Shown here: positions 42,670 through 51,966 of the stretch, piece by piece
Layout: every line of letters starts with the position of its first letter
How positions within the stretch are numbered: position 1 is the first letter of the stretch
From: an uncultured Acetatifactor sp.
GTDB lineage: Bacteria > Bacillota > Clostridia > Lachnospirales > Lachnospiraceae
Reading direction: 5' to 3'
DNA length: 64,000 bases
Assembly (NCBI GenBank): GCA_910583845.1
Contig: CAJUAB010000012.1
Span: forward strand, 1-64,000
Notes under the pieces: model-generated
What the model was told of the DNA's origin: nothing
What the model saw: the letters and a program-made list of their open reading frames with translations, nothing else
Databases searched by the model: none
Made by a program: the position numbers and the translations under genes

Positions 42670-44676
42670 ATGGAACTGAACCACAAACCCAGGAAAATCA
42701 TAAAGCTCTTCGTACCAGGACGCCTCTGCCTGCTGGGAGAGCACAGCGACTGGGCCGGAATGCACCGCATGGTAAATGCGGAGGTTCCCCCCGGATACGC
42801 AATTGTATCAGGTATAGAACAGGGCATCTACGCCACCGCGGAGCCGTCGGAGAAATTTGTGGTGGAGAGCACACTTCCCATCTTCCATGACGACAGCTTT
42901 GAGTCGGAGATGGATACCGGTCAGCTCCTGTCCATTGCCAGGCAGGGAGGTTTCTTTTCCTATGTGGCAGGAGTGGCCGCCTACATCAATGACAATTACA
43001 GCGTGAGCGGTCTGAAGATTACCGTGACAGAGATGGATCTTCCCATGCGCAGCGGTCTCTCTTCTTCCGCTGCGATCTGCGTTCTGGTGGCCAGGGCTTT
43101 CAATCAGATCTACCATCTGAGGATGAATACCAAAGGGGAAATGCAGGCTGCTTTCCGCGGGGAGCAAAAGACCCCTTCCCGGTGCGGCAGGCTGGACCAG
43201 GCCTGTGCCTATGGGGTGAAGCCCGTGCTCATGGAATTTGACGGCATGGAAGTCAACTCCCGGCAGCTGGACATCGGCGCTACCTTTTACTGGCTCATCG
43301 CGGACTTAAGCTCCCATAAAGACACTGTAAAAATATTGTCAGATTTGAATAAATGTTATCCCTTTGCCACAAACGAAAAGGAGCGCAGAGTACACGAGGC
43401 TCTTGGCAGAGATAACGAAGCCGTGATCAGGCAGGCCATCGAATATCTGAAAAACGGGGACGCGCCTGCTCTCGGAGCATTGATGAACAGGGCCCAGGCT
43501 CTTTTTGACGAAAAAATATCTCCGGCGTGTCCCGATGAATTACGCGCTCCCATTTTGCACAGTGTACTGCGGGATGAAACCATAAGGAACTGGATATACG
43601 GAGGAAAGGGCGTCGGCTCCCAGGGCGACGGCACGGTCCAGTTCCTCTGTAAAGACATTTTCTCCAGAGAACAGCTGGCGCGGTATCTCACGGAGGAAAA
43701 GGGTATGCCTTCCTTTTCTCTGACGCTGAAGCCCGGGCAATCGGTAAAAAGAGCTATAATCCCCGTGGCGGGATTTGGCACAAGGCTATACCCTGCCACC
43801 AAGGCTGTCAAAAAAGATTTCATGCCCCTGATTGATAAAGACGGGAACGTCAAACCCGCCCTGTTGATTCTGCTGGAGCAGCTGGAAGAAGCGGGAATCG
43901 AGCAGATCTGTCTGGTCATCGGGGAGGATGAGCAGGCGGCCTATGATCATCTGTTCCAGACTCTGGAGGAAGAACATCTCTGGAAATTAAATGATGAGAA
44001 ACGCGCTTATGAGGAAAGGATCGCGCAATTGGGCAAAAAGATTACCTATGTATACCAGCGTGAGCGCCTCGGCTTCGGACATGCCGTATATCAGTGCAGA
44101 GCGTTCACAAAAAACGAGCCCGTGCTGCTTTTGCTGGGTGATATGGTGTATCAGTCAGATTCGGAGGATAACTGCTCCAGACAATTGATAAGAGCTTTCG
44201 AACAATGTGGGAAAACCATGGTCAGCATCCACGAAGTTTCCGAAGATGCTGTAGTGCATTACGGAATTCTGCATGGGCAGTGGGATAACAGCGAGGAGAC
44301 TCTGCTCAAGGCAGATCAGATCTGTGAAAAGCCCACCAGGGAGTACGCAAGAGACTGCCTTAAAGTCATAAGCGCCAGAAAGGGCGCACAGTACTACGCC
44401 GTATTCGGGCAATATGTGCTGACGCCCGCCGTATTTGCCGAACTGGAAAGCAATATCCGCAATGATCAGATGACGGAGGGAGAGTTTCAGCTTACGGACG
44501 CTCTGGAACAGGTTCGGGAAAAATTCGGTCTGTATGGATTTAAGCCGGACGGAAAGTCCTTTGATCTGGGACTGCCGGAGGCGTACCGGGAAACAATCTG
44601 GATGTTTGGACGCGGCAAAGACCTCATGAATCAGAGCGCCCGGATTATAGAAGAACAAAGGAGTGCAGGAGTATGA
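42670..44676 (+). CDS. Bifunctional GHMP sugar kinase / sugar nucleotidyltransferase (copy 2)
   Basis: A 668-residue fusion collinear with the gene at 3791-5719. GHMP kinase: PGRLCLLGEHSDWAG at residues 16-30, GLSSSAA near 129, GVGSQGDG near 316. Nucleotidyltransferase from about 362: PVAGFGTRLYPATK, KPALLILLEQL, LLLLGDMVY. The two copies share motifs and length but differ throughout, so they are old paralogues, possibly with different sugar specificity. AAAGGAA precedes the ATG by about 10 bases. It is the first gene of the rightward operon, with no promoter between it and the right inverted repeat. Confidence 0.86.
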   Translation: MELNHKPRKIIKLFVPGRLCLLGEHSDWAGMHRMVNAEVPPGYAIVSGIEQGIYATAEPSEKFVVESTLPIFHDDSFESEMDTGQLLSIARQGGFFSYVAGVAAYINDNYSVSGLKITVTEMDLPMRSGLSSSAAICVLVARAFNQIYHLRMNTKGEMQAAFRGEQKTPSRCGRLDQACAYGVKPVLMEFDGMEVNSRQLDIGATFYWLIADLSSHKDTVKILSDLNKCYPFATNEKERRVHEALGRDNEAVIRQAIEYLKNGDAPALGALMNRAQALFDEKISPACPDELRAPILHSVLRDETIRNWIYGGKGVGSQGDGTVQFLCKDIFSREQLARYLTEEKGMPSFSLTLKPGQSVKRAIIPVAGFGTRLYPATKAVKKDFMPLIDKDGNVKPALLILLEQLEEAGIEQICLVIGEDEQAAYDHLFQTLEEEHLWKLNDEKRAYEERIAQLGKKITYVYQRERLGFGHAVYQCRAFTKNEPVLLLLGDMVYQSDSEDNCSRQLIRAFEQCGKTMVSIHEVSEDAVVHYGILHGQWDNSEETLLKADQICEKPTREYARDCLKVISARKGAQYYAVFGQYVLTPAVFAELESNIRNDQMTEGEFQLTDALEQVREKFGLYGFKPDGKSFDLGLPEAYRETIWMFGRGKDLMNQSARIIEEQRSAGV

Positions 44677-45437
44677 TGGATCATCAAAAACTGTCAGTGA
44701 TAATGCCCGCTTACAATGAGGGGGAACATATTTTCAACAACTTAATGACCACCTGTACCTGTCTGAACGGTTTTTGCACCGGTTATGAACTGGTTGTGGT
44801 GAACGACGGCAGCAGCGACCGGACATATGAGGAAATCATGCGCGCGGCTTCAGCCGACCCGCATATAAAAGTGGTTTCCTATGAGAAAAACCGCGGCAAG
44901 GGCCATGCTGTCCGTGAGGGAATAAACGCCGCCTCCGGCAAAATCATTGCCTTTCTGGACGCGGACCTGGATATCAGTCCCGCCCATCTTAAAGGGTATC
45001 TGAATGAGATGGAGAGGCAGGCGGCAGATATCGTGATCGGTTCCAAGATGCACCGGGATTCGCGTCTGGATTACCCCCTCTCCAGACGCTTGGTCAGCCG
45101 CTGCTATTATGTGATTTTGAAAATACTGTTCCGTCTGAATGTGAAAGATACCCAGACAGGGATCAAGGTTTTCCGGGCGGAGGTCATAAGGCGTATCATC
45201 GGCCTGATCAGGACAGGAGGTTACGCCTATGATATTGAGATTCTCGCCGTTGCCGCCCGGTTCGGATACCGGATTCTGGAACAGCCCGTGACCCTGAAAT
45301 TTACCCGGAAAGAGGCATTTGGGCGGATCAGGCTCAAGGATATACTGCGGATGGCTAAAGACACATTTTCCATCTTCTACTGGCTGAAAATCAAAAAGCT
45401 GTATGACGCCGGAATGGCCCCCAGGGAGGAATACTGA
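44673..45437 (+). CDS. Polyprenyl-phosphate glycosyltransferase, GT2 (DPM1-like)
   Basis: A 254-residue enzyme: LSVIMPAYNEGEHI, VVNDGSSDRT, the acidic site LDADLDISP near residue 93 and KDTQTGIKVF, the DPM1-type signature. No membrane helices. It probably loads the sugar activated by the preceding fusion onto polyprenyl phosphate. The ATG overlaps the TGA of that gene by 3 bases, with AGGAG upstream, so the two are coupled. Confidence 0.88.
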   Translation: MMDHQKLSVIMPAYNEGEHIFNNLMTTCTCLNGFCTGYELVVVNDGSSDRTYEEIMRAASADPHIKVVSYEKNRGKGHAVREGINAASGKIIAFLDADLDISPAHLKGYLNEMERQAADIVIGSKMHRDSRLDYPLSRRLVSRCYYVILKILFRLNVKDTQTGIKVFRAEVIRRIIGLIRTGGYAYDIEILAVAARFGYRILEQPVTLKFTRKEAFGRIRLKDILRMAKDTFSIFYWLKIKKLYDAGMAPREEY

Positions 45438-46390
45438 TGAAAAAAATATCCATTATTATACCTGTGCGGGAGATCAACGATTACATAAGAGAGGCGATCC
45501 CGCATCATCTGCGGCTTGATTACCCGGACTATGAAATATTGATCTTTCCCGATGAACCGTGTTCGGAGGTCTTTCCGAAAACCAGAATCATTCCCAGCGG
45601 CAAGACGGGGCCGGCAGAAAAGCGGGATATGGCTCTTACATATGCCAGCGGGGAAATCATCGCATTTATTGATGATGACGCTTATCCCCGGGCGGACTGG
45701 CTCAAAAATGCCGTCCGGCATTTTGACGACCCTTCTGTGGGAGCCGTGGGCGGCCCGGCCGTGACCGCCGAAAATGACGGTGTGCTGCGGCAGGCGTCCG
45801 GCAAGGTATATGAGTCCTTCCTGTGCAGCGGAGGGTATACTTACCGCTATGTGCCGGGAAAACTCATGGACGCGGAGGATCTTCCCTCCGTCAATCTGCT
45901 GGTACGGAAAGACGTGTTTGCGCAGGTCGGAGGTTATGACTCCAGCTTTTACCCCGGCGAGGATACAAAGCTGTGTCTGGATATCATCAAAGTGGCCGGG
46001 AAGCGCATTGTCTATGATCCGGACGTACTGGTCTACCACCACCGCAGGAAGCTGTTCCGGGAACATCTGAAACAGTCAGGCAACTATGCCCTGCACCGGG
46101 GATATTTTGCCAAAGTCCTGCCGGATACCTCCCGGAAATTGGTGTATTTTGTGCCCAGTATGTTTGTGCTCGGGCTGATTGCCGGACCACTGCTGTCCTT
46201 ACTGTTCCCTCCTCTCTGGTATCTGTATCTCACAGTGCTGCTGCTTTATTTTATACTGCTGGTAGCCAGCACGGCCTGTTTTAAGGATATCAGGGTCTGG
46301 CTTCTGTCCATTGCGGGAGTGTTCCTCACACATGTGGGCTACGGAATCGGCTTTGTCCGGGGACTGCTGTCCCGGGAACTGATCCGCTGA
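45437..46390 (+). CDS. Family 2 glycosyltransferase with C-terminal membrane helices
   Basis: A 317-residue GT2: ISIIIPVREINDYI, DYEILIFPDEP, the acidic site IDDDAYPRADW near residue 77, and YPGEDTKLCLDI near 175 for the catalytic acid region. The C-terminus carries about three hydrophobic helices (residues 235-310), so it is membrane-tethered. The N-terminal VREINDYIREAI variant is typical of rSAM-associated glycan clusters in Firmicutes, but substrate is unknown. ATG overlaps the preceding TGA by one base, preceded by AGGGAGGA. Confidence 0.85.
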   Translation: MKKISIIIPVREINDYIREAIPHHLRLDYPDYEILIFPDEPCSEVFPKTRIIPSGKTGPAEKRDMALTYASGEIIAFIDDDAYPRADWLKNAVRHFDDPSVGAVGGPAVTAENDGVLRQASGKVYESFLCSGGYTYRYVPGKLMDAEDLPSVNLLVRKDVFAQVGGYDSSFYPGEDTKLCLDIIKVAGKRIVYDPDVLVYHHRRKLFREHLKQSGNYALHRGYFAKVLPDTSRKLVYFVPSMFVLGLIAGPLLSLLFPPLWYLYLTVLLLYFILLVASTACFKDIRVWLLSIAGVFLTHVGYGIGFVRGLLSRELIR

Positions 46391-46453
46391 CATGGATCAC
46401 TGGTCTGTGCGCTTGTAGGGAATCTGCGGAACTTTAAATAAGGAGAAAACCAT

Positions 46454-47917
46454 ATGAAAGTATCCATCGCCTATCCGCCATTGGAAAACGAAAAGGGTGT
46501 CGCATTGCTGGGACAGAACCGGCAGTTCCAGTGGTTCAACAGCCCCACCTATATCTACCCCATGGTTCCGGCCTATGCCGCCACCCTGCTGCAGAGCAGG
46601 GGCTTTGAAGTACTTTGGAACGATGCCATTGCCGAGGAATGGACTACCCGGCAGTTTGACGATTATTTTACCAGGGAAAACATCGACGTAATGATGCTGG
46701 AGACCAAGACTCCTGTTGTAAAGATGCACTGGGAGCTGGTCAAAAAATATAAATCTTTGAATCCGGCCACCATCCTGGTAATGGTTGGTGACCATGTGAC
46801 AGCTTTTCCGGAGGAAACGATGGCAAACTGTCCGGTGGATTATGTCCTCACCGGCGGAAATTATGATTTCCTGCTGGCCAACCTGTGCGAGACACTGAGG
46901 GATGGCAACGGTAAAACAGACGGCTCCGGATTGCAGCCGGGCATCTACTACCGTGAAAACGGTGAAATCAAAAATACAGGGACTTTTGTACTGAATCAGG
47001 ATCTCAACGACCTCCCCATGATCGACAGAGATCTGACAAAGTGGAAGCTGTACAGTGAAAAGAACGGCAACTACTCCAAGCTCCCGGGCACCTATACCAT
47101 GGCGGCCCGGGACTGCTGGCACCACAAATGTACCTTTTGCAGCTGGACCACCCTGTATCCTCAGTATCTGATGCGAACTCCCGAAAAACTGCTGGATGAA
47201 ATCGGCATGCTGATCGAGAAATATGGCGTGAAAGAGATCATGGATGATTCCGGCGCGTTTCCCATTGGAGAATGGCTCAGAACCTTCTGCCAGGGGATGA
47301 TCGACAGGGGATACAACAAAAAGGTCATACTGGACTGCAACATGCGTTTCTGCGCCCTCACCCAGGACGATTACCGGCTCATGAAAGAGGCCGGTTTCCG
47401 CTTTGTGCTCTTTGGGCTGGAAAGCGCGAACCAGGCGACTCTGGATCGTATCGTGAAGGGCGAAAAGATCGAAGAAATGATCGAGAGCTGCCGGATGGCG
47501 AAGAAAGCCGGGCTTTCCCCCCACATCACCATCATGTTCGGCTATCCCTGGGAGAACGAGGAGGAAGTGGCCAACACAGTAGATTTAGGCCGCACCATCC
47601 TGAGGAAGGGCTGGGCGCACACCTTACAGGCCACCGTACTGATCCCCTACCCCGGGACGCCGCTGTATCAGGAATGTAAAGAAAACGGATGGCTGCTCAC
47701 GGAAAACTATGAAGACTTTGATCAGAGGATGCCCGTGATGAAAACCCCCATGGGCAGCGAGAAAATCAAGGAAGCCGTGCAGTCCGTCTACAAAGTGGCG
47801 TTCAACCCGGAGTTCCTGCTGCGCCGTGTCGTCGGCATCAGGAGCTGGGCAGATATCAAATTCTTTGGAAGGGCGGCCAGGCAGGTCATGGGGCATCTGC
47901 TTGATTTTAAGAAATAA
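46454..47917 (+). CDS. B12-binding-type radical SAM protein
   Basis: A 487-residue protein. Residues 1-170 have the fold pattern of a cobalamin-binding domain (VSIAYPPLENEKG, VPAYAATLLQSRGFEV). The radical SAM motif is RDCWHHKCTFCSW near residue 222, with spacing C-x4-C-x2-C rather than the usual C-x3-C-x2-C, followed by DDSGAFPIG and FGLESANQATL. Known class members methylate or rearrange unactivated carbons in lipids, sugars and antibiotics. In this operon a sugar or polyprenyl carrier modification is inferred. GGAGAAAA lies just before the ATG. Confidence 0.85.
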   Translation: MKVSIAYPPLENEKGVALLGQNRQFQWFNSPTYIYPMVPAYAATLLQSRGFEVLWNDAIAEEWTTRQFDDYFTRENIDVMMLETKTPVVKMHWELVKKYKSLNPATILVMVGDHVTAFPEETMANCPVDYVLTGGNYDFLLANLCETLRDGNGKTDGSGLQPGIYYRENGEIKNTGTFVLNQDLNDLPMIDRDLTKWKLYSEKNGNYSKLPGTYTMAARDCWHHKCTFCSWTTLYPQYLMRTPEKLLDEIGMLIEKYGVKEIMDDSGAFPIGEWLRTFCQGMIDRGYNKKVILDCNMRFCALTQDDYRLMKEAGFRFVLFGLESANQATLDRIVKGEKIEEMIESCRMAKKAGLSPHITIMFGYPWENEEEVANTVDLGRTILRKGWAHTLQATVLIPYPGTPLYQECKENGWLLTENYEDFDQRMPVMKTPMGSEKIKEAVQSVYKVAFNPEFLLRRVVGIRSWADIKFFGRAARQVMGHLLDFKK

Positions 47918-48375
47918 TGAGACCGATCGCACATATGGCAAGCGGCACGGCCATGGGAGGCATTGTCTGGGCCGTGACCGGCAATCTGGAGGCCGCCCTT
48001 TGGTGCGGCCTGGGCAATGTGTTAAGCGACACGGACCATCTGCTGGAATATGGCTTATACTGTCTGAAACGCAGAGTACATCCCTGTCTGCGCGAATTTT
48101 TGAGCGGAGAGTATTTCTCCTCAAAAGGCACTCTTATGGTACTGTTTCACGGACACGAGCACCTGCTGGCCCTGGCGGTGATCTGCCTCTGTCTGTGGCG
48201 GTGCAAAAACCCCGCCGCACTCTGCCTCACCGCGTTCACCACAGGGTATGGCATGCATATGTTACTGGATCTGCTTGGAAACGACTGCGGTCTTAAAGGT
48301 TACAGTATTTTGTACCGGGCCGCGGTAAAATTTGATGAGCGTGAAATTTGTGGAGAAAAACAATCAAGAGGGTAA
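47917..48375 (+). CDS. YdjM-like membrane-bound putative metal-dependent hydrolase
   Basis: A 152-residue protein with HMASGTAMGGIVW, LSDTDHLLEY and GYGMHMLLDLLGN, resembling the YdjM/DUF457 group of small membrane proteins with conserved histidines and aspartates. Three or four hydrophobic segments. The ATG shares a base with the stop of the radical SAM gene, so the two are coupled and perhaps act on the same lipid-linked substrate; this is inference. Confidence 0.7.
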   Translation: MRPIAHMASGTAMGGIVWAVTGNLEAALWCGLGNVLSDTDHLLEYGLYCLKRRVHPCLREFLSGEYFSSKGTLMVLFHGHEHLLALAVICLCLWRCKNPAALCLTAFTTGYGMHMLLDLLGNDCGLKGYSILYRAAVKFDEREICGEKQSRG

Positions 48376-48376
48376 A

Positions 48377-49558
48377 ATGATCACATTACATATATTTGCC
48401 AATTCTTTCTGGAATACCGGGCAGGGAATGACCGGCGGTGATAAGCGTATTCTGGAAATCTTAAAGCGTTGGGATAAGAATACCTCCCTTCCGTTTACAT
48501 GCGTTGTGTACGCGCCGCAAAAATTTGTAAATATGTTGTCCGATGAAGGGATAAGTCACATTTCCTTTAAAATTACGTCTACCGGGTCCTCTGAAACAAG
48601 AGGTATTATCTCTTCTTATATTATACATACATGTAAGGCTTTGACAATGATCCCTTACTTTAAAGGAGATTGCTGTTTTTATGCCACTTCTGACTTTTTT
48701 ACAGACACGGTTCCGTGTGTTGTGGGGAAGCTCCTCAATAGAAAGGCAAAATGGATTTCCCTGATTCATCACATTATTGAGTCATACCGCACACGGCCAG
48801 GAAAAAAGATTGTAAACTTTATCTCTTACTGTTCACAGCGTTTGAGCCTGCTATTGATCAGTCTTTTCAGCGATAAAATTCTTGTCGTGAGCCCACTGGT
48901 AAAGACGTATCTGAGCAGGAAAAAAAGCTGCCGAAATAAGCTGGTACTTGTTAATAACGGTGTTGACGTTGCTTATATAAGCAAACTTTCCCCCTATACG
49001 GAGCCGGATCGAAAATATGATGCCGTTATGTTGGCCCGGCTGGCTCCCAGCAAAGGCATCTTTGATCTGCCTGATCTATGGGCAGCAGTATGTTCCAAAA
49101 ACCCAGGGGCAAGGCTTGCGCTGATCGGCGGAGGGTCAGAAGAGATCATTTTGCAATTGAAAAAAATGTTCTTGGATAAGGGAATCTCTTCAAACGTCGA
49201 TATTCTCGGTTATTTGGACAATGAATCGACATACCGCTATCTGAAAAGTGCCAGATTGTTTCTGTTTACAAGCAGAGAAGAAGGATGGGGAATATCCATT
49301 GCCGAAGCCATGGCCTGCGGGCTTCCGGTAGTGGCGTTTGAGTTGCCTGTGTACAAGTATGTGTTTCCCGTGGGAGGAATATGGATTGCTAATCGCGATA
49401 TCCAGAAAATCAGCGAAGCAATTCTCAACATGCTGCAAAATGGTCCGCTTCGCCAAAAGTATGCCTCCCTGGGAAATCAATATGTTACAGACAAATATGA
49501 TTGGTCTTCAGTAGCTGAATCGGAAATGAAGGAATTATTGATCGAAATGGGCCGCTGA
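48377..49558 (+). CDS. Family 4 glycosyltransferase
   Basis: A 393-residue GT4 enzyme. The ATG at 48377 is preferred over 48332 because AGAGGG sits 4 bases upstream and it lies just past the preceding stop. Motifs: NTGQGMTGGDKRI in the acceptor lobe, MLARLAPSKGIFDLP and the retaining-transferase site FTSREEGWGISIAEAMACG near residue 300. The segment is less GC-rich than its neighbours. Confidence 0.87.
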   Translation: MITLHIFANSFWNTGQGMTGGDKRILEILKRWDKNTSLPFTCVVYAPQKFVNMLSDEGISHISFKITSTGSSETRGIISSYIIHTCKALTMIPYFKGDCCFYATSDFFTDTVPCVVGKLLNRKAKWISLIHHIIESYRTRPGKKIVNFISYCSQRLSLLLISLFSDKILVVSPLVKTYLSRKKSCRNKLVLVNNGVDVAYISKLSPYTEPDRKYDAVMLARLAPSKGIFDLPDLWAAVCSKNPGARLALIGGGSEEIILQLKKMFLDKGISSNVDILGYLDNESTYRYLKSARLFLFTSREEGWGISIAEAMACGLPVVAFELPVYKYVFPVGGIWIANRDIQKISEAILNMLQNGPLRQKYASLGNQYVTDKYDWSSVAESEMKELLIEMGR

Positions 49559-49584
49559 TTTGATCCCAAAGCAAGGAGGTGTAG

Positions 49585-51894
49585 TTGTTGCACACAAAAA
49601 GGCATGCCGTCATCATAAATTCCATTAAGAAGCAGCTTTCCCGAGACTATTCTGCCTATATTGCTCTGGTTCTCTTTGTCTCCGCTCTGCTCGTCATTTT
49701 CCTGAAATTATGGGAAAAAGACCTGAGAATCCCTTTCTCTTACATGATTGATGCTTTTGGCCCGTTAAAGGAAGTAAAAAATGCTGTTTTGGGCAACGGA
49801 CTGTACAGTATGCCGCAGGTCGCGGCTCCGCTGGGAGGCGATGAGACGCGCGCTATAAAAGGATTTATTATACACCACCTTTTTCTGAAGGTTCTGGCGT
49901 ATATTACCGGCAGCGCACCGCTGTCTGTGAATTTGTATTATCTTATAAGCTACCCACTGACGGCGGCATTATCCTTTTTTTCCATGAAGAAAATAGGGCT
50001 TGGCAGGATTTCCTCATTTGTATTGAGCGTATTGTATGCATTTCTTCCATACCATTTTTATAAAAGCACCTACCATCTGTATCTGGCCTGTTACTACCTG
50101 ATCCCGCTGGCCTGTCTGGTCATTTTTGATGTCGCGATCGGAGATTTCGGAACCGGTGAAAAAAAAATCAACAGACAGACATTACTGATGATGGGGGTCT
50201 CCCTCTTACTGGGACTGAGTGATACTTATTACGCCGCGTTTTATTGTATAATCCTCTTGTTTGCCTCCGTGCATGGCAGCATTCAGACAAAAAACCTGAA
50301 ATCCATCCTTTGGGGAATGCTTCTCAGTGCCATAACCATGATTACCGCAGCGGGCGCAATTGCCCCTATGATATACACCTCCCTGGTGCGAGGAGGAAAT
50401 GTATACAGCGGACTGCGCGGAATCTATGACGTCGAACTGTATTCCATAAAACTTGCGCAGCTCATATTGCCAATACACGGACATAGAATCACATGGCTTA
50501 ATGACATCAGAGTTCACTACGAGGCAACCTCCATGCCAGCGCATGAAGGAGCATATGTGTCTCTGGGAATAATCATGTCTCTGGGATTCATTACGGCAAT
50601 TGTATATTTGTTTGTATTCAAGAAAAGAATCAGCCATAAGAGAATATGCCTTTCCCGTATTCTGCTTTTTATTTTCATATTGAGCACCGTTGGCGGCATT
50701 GATTCCTTTATCGGTATTTTTGTTACCGCGTCCATCCGCACATATGCCAGAGTAATTGTTTTTCTGGCCTTTTTCGCCGCATGCTCCGCAGGGCTGTATT
50801 TTGATATTCTGCTCAGAAATAAGCATGCTGTCATAAAATGTGTACTTACCGTTTCCGTGCTGACACTGGGACTTCTGGATCAGATTTCCCCTCAGTTTTC
50901 CAGATTGGGCTACTATGAGGCGTTTACCAACGGAATCTATCTTCCCTATGATGAAATTGTCGGCATGTATCAGGATGATGCGCAGTTCGTGCAGAAAATA
51001 GAGGAACTGATGCCACAGCAGGCCATGATTCTGGAGCTTCCCATTGTATATGACACGGTGGGAGATCGTTTTCCCAATGGCGCCACCGGCGCGATCGGAT
51101 TGCAGCGTCCCTATCTGCACTCTCACTCCACGGTCTGGAGCTGCGCCTCACAGAGGGGGGATGACAACGACAGGTGGCTTGGCAAGCTGAGCCGGTTTTC
51201 GTATGGGGAAATGTTGGACCTGGCTGTGGCCGCAGGTTTTCAGGGGCTCTATATTGATACCACGGGATACACAGAGGAAGAATTGGCCAATCTGACCGCG
51301 GTTATTGATCAAAAGACAAATGTTACCGCCATATCCAACCAAAAGGGGGATCTGCTGTTTTACAATCTGGCTGCGTATGCCGGGCATATAAAAGGCTTGT
51401 TTTCCAAAGATGAATTTGCGGATTACAGCCAGGCCGTGCTAAAGCTCCATCTGCTTGAAAACGAAAGGATTTACTATCCGGAAACCAGTGGAATCGACTG
51501 GACGGAAAACTGTAGTCTGGAAAACGAAAAGCTCATTATTCCTCCGGGGGGGATACAGTTCGGACCATATCATGAACTGGAAAGCGGAAAATATCAGGTT
51601 TTCGTCCTGGGAGAAAACCTGACTGACGCGGAGGTATCTGTATACATTGACAACGCCGGCAATACAATTTATTTTCAAACCGACCTGCTATATCAGGAGT
51701 CCGGAAGTCTGTCCTATGAATTTGAGCTTGCGGAAAACACGCCCGATCTGGAATTCACCCTGAAAAATACAGGCGGGAATAACTGTGTTATGGATCATAT
51801 CTTTTTGGTCAGAAAGGACAGTACGGGAAATGATCAGGATATTATCCGTAAAATACAGGAATTCCTGTGTAAGACGCAGTCAGAAGCCTTCTGA
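49585..51894 (+). CDS. Large polytopic membrane protein with C-terminal extracytoplasmic domain (paralogue A)
   Basis: A 769-residue protein with about twelve helices in the first 450 residues and a soluble C-terminal part of about 310 residues. The start is TTG (49585 or 49588) behind a perfect AAGGAGGTG. The C-terminal part includes QRPYLHSHSTVWS, GLYIDTTGYTEEE and two beta-rich stretches. It resembles the YfhO/GT-C type of membrane glycan enzymes; family not certain. It is clearly homologous to the next gene over most of its length. Confidence 0.72.
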   Translation: MLHTKRHAVIINSIKKQLSRDYSAYIALVLFVSALLVIFLKLWEKDLRIPFSYMIDAFGPLKEVKNAVLGNGLYSMPQVAAPLGGDETRAIKGFIIHHLFLKVLAYITGSAPLSVNLYYLISYPLTAALSFFSMKKIGLGRISSFVLSVLYAFLPYHFYKSTYHLYLACYYLIPLACLVIFDVAIGDFGTGEKKINRQTLLMMGVSLLLGLSDTYYAAFYCIILLFASVHGSIQTKNLKSILWGMLLSAITMITAAGAIAPMIYTSLVRGGNVYSGLRGIYDVELYSIKLAQLILPIHGHRITWLNDIRVHYEATSMPAHEGAYVSLGIIMSLGFITAIVYLFVFKKRISHKRICLSRILLFIFILSTVGGIDSFIGIFVTASIRTYARVIVFLAFFAACSAGLYFDILLRNKHAVIKCVLTVSVLTLGLLDQISPQFSRLGYYEAFTNGIYLPYDEIVGMYQDDAQFVQKIEELMPQQAMILELPIVYDTVGDRFPNGATGAIGLQRPYLHSHSTVWSCASQRGDDNDRWLGKLSRFSYGEMLDLAVAAGFQGLYIDTTGYTEEELANLTAVIDQKTNVTAISNQKGDLLFYNLAAYAGHIKGLFSKDEFADYSQAVLKLHLLENERIYYPETSGIDWTENCSLENEKLIIPPGGIQFGPYHELESGKYQVFVLGENLTDAEVSVYIDNAGNTIYFQTDLLYQESGSLSYEFELAENTPDLEFTLKNTGGNNCVMDHIFLVRKDSTGNDQDIIRKIQEFLCKTQSEAF

Positions 51895-51966
51895 ATGCCT
51901 CATTTGCTCCCCTGTAACGCGCCTGGCTGTGAAACCGGAAAACAATGGAAAGAGACCGAAATAAAC

